From the NCBI GenBank assembly GCA_019638235.1, contig JAHBUE010000001.1:1598492-1662491 (forward strand): a stretch of 64,000 bases of DNA, written 5' to 3'. The notes beneath the pieces were generated by a model. The model had not been told where the DNA came from. It did no database searches and worked only from the letters and a program-made list of their open reading frames with translations. Of the stretch, positions 61,467 to 64,000 are shown one piece after another (position 1 is the stretch's first letter; the number at the start of each line of letters is the position of its first letter). The translations under genes were made by a program, and so were the position numbers. The DNA is from Cyclobacteriaceae bacterium (GTDB lineage Bacteria; Bacteroidota; Bacteroidia; Cytophagales; Cyclobacteriaceae).

Positions 61467-61614
61467 AATGAATTTTTCTGTCCCTAAAATCCGGTAATCG
61501 GATGGTTTAATCAAGTTCCGGCAGTAAAACGATCAAAATTCTTTCGGGGCCTCTTGTCTGCAAGCAGAATATTTATTCTTTTGCGATCATGGCAAAACGC
61601 ACCTCTTTTTCAGG

Positions 61615-62295
61615 ATGATCATTTTTATAAATGATATCCCCGTGAGCCTGTACAGGGCTGATGACGGCCCGGCTGACGGGCACTACAATCATGTTATTGA
61701 TACGGATACCGAAACCATTACTCGTGCTAAACTTAGTCAGCACATCTGGATAAAAAATGTAACGGAAGAGGTGCTGGATACCCTTCTTGGCTACCTGAAC
61801 TCCAAAGTGCCTATCGGGATATTGTCCCTGCACATCAGTGCAAACAATTATCAGGCGCTTAAAGCGTATCTTATCAGTAAGTTTAAATTGGTAAAAGCAG
61901 CCGGTGGATTGGTTCGTAAGAAGGATAAGTTTTTGATGATTTACCGGTTGAAGAAATGGGATCTGCCGAAAGGCAAAAGAGAGCGAAAAGAAAAATATCC
62001 CCAAACCGCTGTACGCGAAGTAGAGGAGGAGTGCAATGTTTCGGTGAAGCTGGTAGAGAAAATCTGCACTACGTGGCACACCTATACCATGAACCGCAGG
62101 GCCATGCTCAAGAAAACAAAATGGTATGCTATGGATCTGGTGGATGATTCAAAGATGAAGCCCGCCACTGAAGAAGATATTGAAGATGTGCGCTGGATGA
62201 AAACCAAGGAGATTTATCATGCACTTGAACATTCCTATAAATCAATACAATATGTATTTGAGCGGTATTACGAATTGGTGGATGTGAAATCCTAA
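61615..62295 (+). CDS. Nudix hydrolase with N-terminal extension
   Basis: A 226-residue protein whose C-terminal half is a Nudix domain (about 100-220). The Nudix box GKRERKEKYPQTAVREVEEE (about 123-142) fits GX5EX7REUXEE, but the following Gly position is Cys (CNV). The first about 95 residues (LYRADDGPADGHYNHVIDTDTE) form a separate, unrecognised domain. Substrate unknown, probably a nucleoside diphosphate derivative. Its stop overlaps that of the convergent coaD by 4 bp, and it diverges from pyrE across a 148-bp gap. Confidence 0.85.
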   Translation: MIIFINDIPVSLYRADDGPADGHYNHVIDTDTETITRAKLSQHIWIKNVTEEVLDTLLGYLNSKVPIGILSLHISANNYQALKAYLISKFKLVKAAGGLVRKKDKFLMIYRLKKWDLPKGKRERKEKYPQTAVREVEEECNVSVKLVEKICTTWHTYTMNRRAMLKKTKWYAMDLVDDSKMKPATEEDIEDVRWMKTKEIYHALEHSYKSIQYVFERYYELVDVKS

Positions 62296-62747
62296 AGTTT
62301 GTAAGGCAGAAACGTGCTCACATCGCCCTGATAGCGATGCACTTCGCGGATAATGGATGAACTTATTGACGCAAACTGCGGGGAGGTAATCAGGAAAACG
62401 GACTCCAACTCTTCATTCAGGTAACGGTTTACCTGGGCAATGCTGTTTTCATATTCAAAGTCGGTGGTATTGCGCAAGCCGCGCAGCAGGTAGTTGGCCC
62501 CGTTTCTTCGGGCAAATTCGGCTGTCAGCTCCGAAAAGGTAACTACGCGGATGTTCGGGTAATCTTTAAACGTGGCGCTGATGCGGTCAATCATAAGGTT
62601 TACGTCAAAATACCGCACACTTTTGCCGCTGTTAAAGCCTATGGCTACAATAATCTCATCAAATAGTTTCAAACCGCGCAACACGATGTCTTCGTGCCCT
62701 TTGGTAAAAGGGTCAAACGAACCCGGAAACAGTGCAATTCGCTTCAT
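62292..62747 (-). CDS. coaD: Phosphopantetheine adenylyltransferase
   Basis: A 151-residue nucleotidyltransferase making dephospho-CoA from ATP and 4'-phosphopantetheine. The N-terminal LFPGSFDPFTKGHEDIVLRGL (about 6-26) holds the TxGH-like site (TKGH), LLRGLRNTTDFEYE (about 87-100) is the pantetheine loop and ISSSIIRE (about 128-135) the family ISSTxxR motif. Length is typical. It follows the DUF3822 gene by 30 bp, a common order in this phylum. Confidence 0.95.
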   Translation of the reverse strand: MKRIALFPGSFDPFTKGHEDIVLRGLKLFDEIIVAIGFNSGKSVRYFDVNLMIDRISATFKDYPNIRVVTFSELTAEFARRNGANYLLRGLRNTTDFEYENSIAQVNRYLNEELESVFLITSPQFASISSSIIREVHRYQGDVSTFLPYKL

Positions 62748-62777
62748 AATGCTAAAAGGTCGGTTATATAAACAATG

Positions 62778-63659
62778 TTATCGGAACAGGTCAACGCTGT
62801 ACAGGTCAATGAAATGGTGGTCCTGCACTTCGTCAAACATGTACCCGAATTTCAGGTTATCTGGTCGTTCGCCAAACGATACGTTTTGAATGTATTTGTA
62901 AAACTCGTGGTAGTGCGGAGAGTTTTTCCCGATATATCCCCACATCACTACTTTGCTGGTTTTCTGATCCATGTTCAGGGTTTTCATTACCAGCATAATG
63001 TAGCGTATGTAATCCTGAAAGCTAAGGATGTTGAATTGATTATAGTAAATCAGTTTGCCTTCGTTAGCGGAGATGATGTGCAGCTTAAACCGGTCAACAT
63101 AAAGATACAGCGGATTATCAGTTCGCTTTTCGGCCATGCGCATAACGCCCTCAATTAAGGCAGCGGATTGATGCAGGAAGATGAATTGTTTTTGCGGATA
63201 TTTTTCTTCTACCCACGTTTTAAGTTCTTTCTGGATAGCGAATACCGTTACGGCTTCACTTTTATCCATTGTAATAAAACTGGTTTCTTCGTGTGCGGAA
63301 GGCTGCGCATTCAGGTTCAGGTAATTGCGTGAGGCAGTTTCATCAAACAACGCCTGGGGCACTTGTACTAATTTCTGATTTTTAAGTGCAATTTTTATCT
63401 GTTTCCAGAAACCGGCACGAATAAACGCATGGTAATCGAAAAGTTGTTCGAGGGTATAGATGAGGTCATCGCTTGAAGAAACAGTAGGTAGAACGTAATC
63501 TTCTAAATACAATAAATGATTTTTGGTGCCGTCAACAACACCTACCTGCACATCGCGCGGGCCAACATTAATAAGCAGCGTGTACTCATGGATGTTGTCT
63601 TCTTCGAAGCGCTCATCCTTGATTTTTTTTATCAGCTTAAACGTGGCAACGCTTTGCAA
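62778..63659 (-). CDS. DUF3822 family protein
   Basis: A 293-residue protein related to DUF3822, whose members have an actin/hexokinase-like ATPase outline. HEYTLLINVGPRDVQVGVVD (about 24-43) looks like the first beta-hairpin of that fold, and NPLYLYVDRFKLHIISANEGKLIYYNQFN (about 187-215) like the second. Function unknown. It sits between an upstream gene cut by the window (1 bp gap) and coaD, all on the minus strand, so a link with CoA metabolism or an adjacent shared step is possible. Confidence 0.75.
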   Translation of the reverse strand: MQSVATFKLIKKIKDERFEEDNIHEYTLLINVGPRDVQVGVVDGTKNHLLYLEDYVLPTVSSSDDLIYTLEQLFDYHAFIRAGFWKQIKIALKNQKLVQVPQALFDETASRNYLNLNAQPSAHEETSFITMDKSEAVTVFAIQKELKTWVEEKYPQKQFIFLHQSAALIEGVMRMAEKRTDNPLYLYVDRFKLHIISANEGKLIYYNQFNILSFQDYIRYIMLVMKTLNMDQKTSKVVMWGYIGKNSPHYHEFYKYIQNVSFGERPDNLKFGYMFDEVQDHHFIDLYSVDLFR

Positions 63660-63660
63660 G

Positions 63661-64000
63661 TTATTCCCAATTACCGGCAGTTGTTACATCAGTCCTTGAT
63701 CCGAAGCGTAACGGTCTTCTGTTCTTCGCTTCATTTTCTTCCTTACGGTCAGGGTTAATCGAGGCAGGGTCTTTCACTTCAATAACCCACACCTTGATGT
63801 TGTTGCGTTCAATAGCAGCCGTGTAGATGTCGAACATTTTACCTGAACCTGGCACTACACCCAGATTTTTAATATCGATGTTCGGGTTAAGCTGGTAATC
63901 CCAGAAGGTAATCAGGTTTTGCCCTTTTGTAACACGGTCGCCAGCTTTTATATCAGCCTGGTTGCTGATGGTGCCCTTGTCAAGGAAAGTGTATTCTTCA
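63661..64000 (-). CDS. C-terminal part of an unknown protein, 5'-truncated by window edge
   Basis: The minus-strand frame is open to the window edge and encodes about 112 residues, beginning EYTFLDKGTISNQADIKAGD. It continues with GDRVTKGQNLITFWDYQLN, a beta-rich segment, then MFDIYTAAIERNNIKVWVIEVKDPASIN and a basic tail. I do not recognise a family. It is one base upstream of the DUF3822 gene, hence part of the same operon. Confidence 0.6.
   Translation of the reverse strand, partial: EEYTFLDKGTISNQADIKAGDRVTKGQNLITFWDYQLNPNIDIKNLGVVPGSGKMFDIYTAAIERNNIKVWVIEVKDPASINPDRKEENEAKNRRPLRFGSRTDVTTAGNWE

Overview
The window reads as chromosomal DNA of a member of the Bacteroidota, most likely order Cytophagales. 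The reasons are the gene families (short 256-residue AMP nucleosidase, ExbB / small membrane protein / ExbD / ExbD cluster, DUF6443-type Rhs protein, fused alpha-beta 2-oxoacid dehydrogenase E1, TamB next to a DUF2279-type protein, DUF3822 next to coaD) and promoter-like TTTG / TAnnTTTG boxes of the Bacteroidota type. The species is not identified.

Layout. 1-3626: a tight plus-strand operon with the end of a polysaccharide deacetylase, a MurG-like glycosyltransferase, a diacylglycerol/undecaprenol kinase, a TatD nuclease and an L-asparaginase, followed by tRNA-Ser(GGA). 4118-6295: a proton-driven ExbB/ExbD energy-transfer cluster. 6366-8895: a UMF1-type MFS transporter, AMP nucleosidase and a stand-alone HsdR-N-type protein. 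9256-22427: a large Rhs locus, described below. 22443-28248: alanine dehydrogenase, fused E1 of a branched-chain-type 2-oxoacid dehydrogenase, lipoproteins and a LuxE-like acyl-activating protein. 28252-41829: response regulators, RNase P RNA, TamB, tsaD, a hotdog thioesterase, smpB, an NlpC/P60 protein that has lost its catalytic Cys, an HNH nuclease and an NtrB/NtrC-like two-component pair. 42080-49277: a MacA/MacB/FtsX-like export system. 49301-56190: serine hydrolase, idi, and a divergent cyanophycin module (cyanophycinase plus isoaspartyl peptidase against cyanophycin synthetase). 56227-59423: an array of mobile-cassette-like units. 59625-64000: housekeeping genes (FAD oxidase, pyrE, Nudix, coaD, DUF3822).

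Two regions stand out. The first (9256-22427) holds an SpvB-like protein and a full-length secreted Rhs/DUF6443 protein, followed by two displaced Rhs C-terminal tips and one truncated tip. All share an almost identical conserved segment of several hundred bases, after which the sequence switches abruptly to unrelated, AT-rich tips. Each of the three complete tips is followed at once by a different small secreted protein or lipoprotein. This is the layout expected of a polymorphic-toxin locus with orphan toxin/immunity cassettes that can be swapped by recombination.

The second (56227-59423) contains three cassettes with all genes on the minus strand: a GIY-YIG nuclease; an unknown protein plus a zinc-ribbon protein; and a CDF-like cation transporter. 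They are separated by imperfect palindromes of about 135 bp bounded by AAC and GTT. Each cassette begins and ends with its own private pair of matching inverted ends. That is the logic of integron cassettes with attC sites, but the boundary bases do not follow the classical consensus and no integrase is in view.

A third, regulatory observation links the NtrB/NtrC-like pair to the exporter genes beside it. Inverted repeats lie about 75-100 bp upstream of two sigma-54-like -24/-12 elements, one before the adaptor gene and one before the first permease gene.
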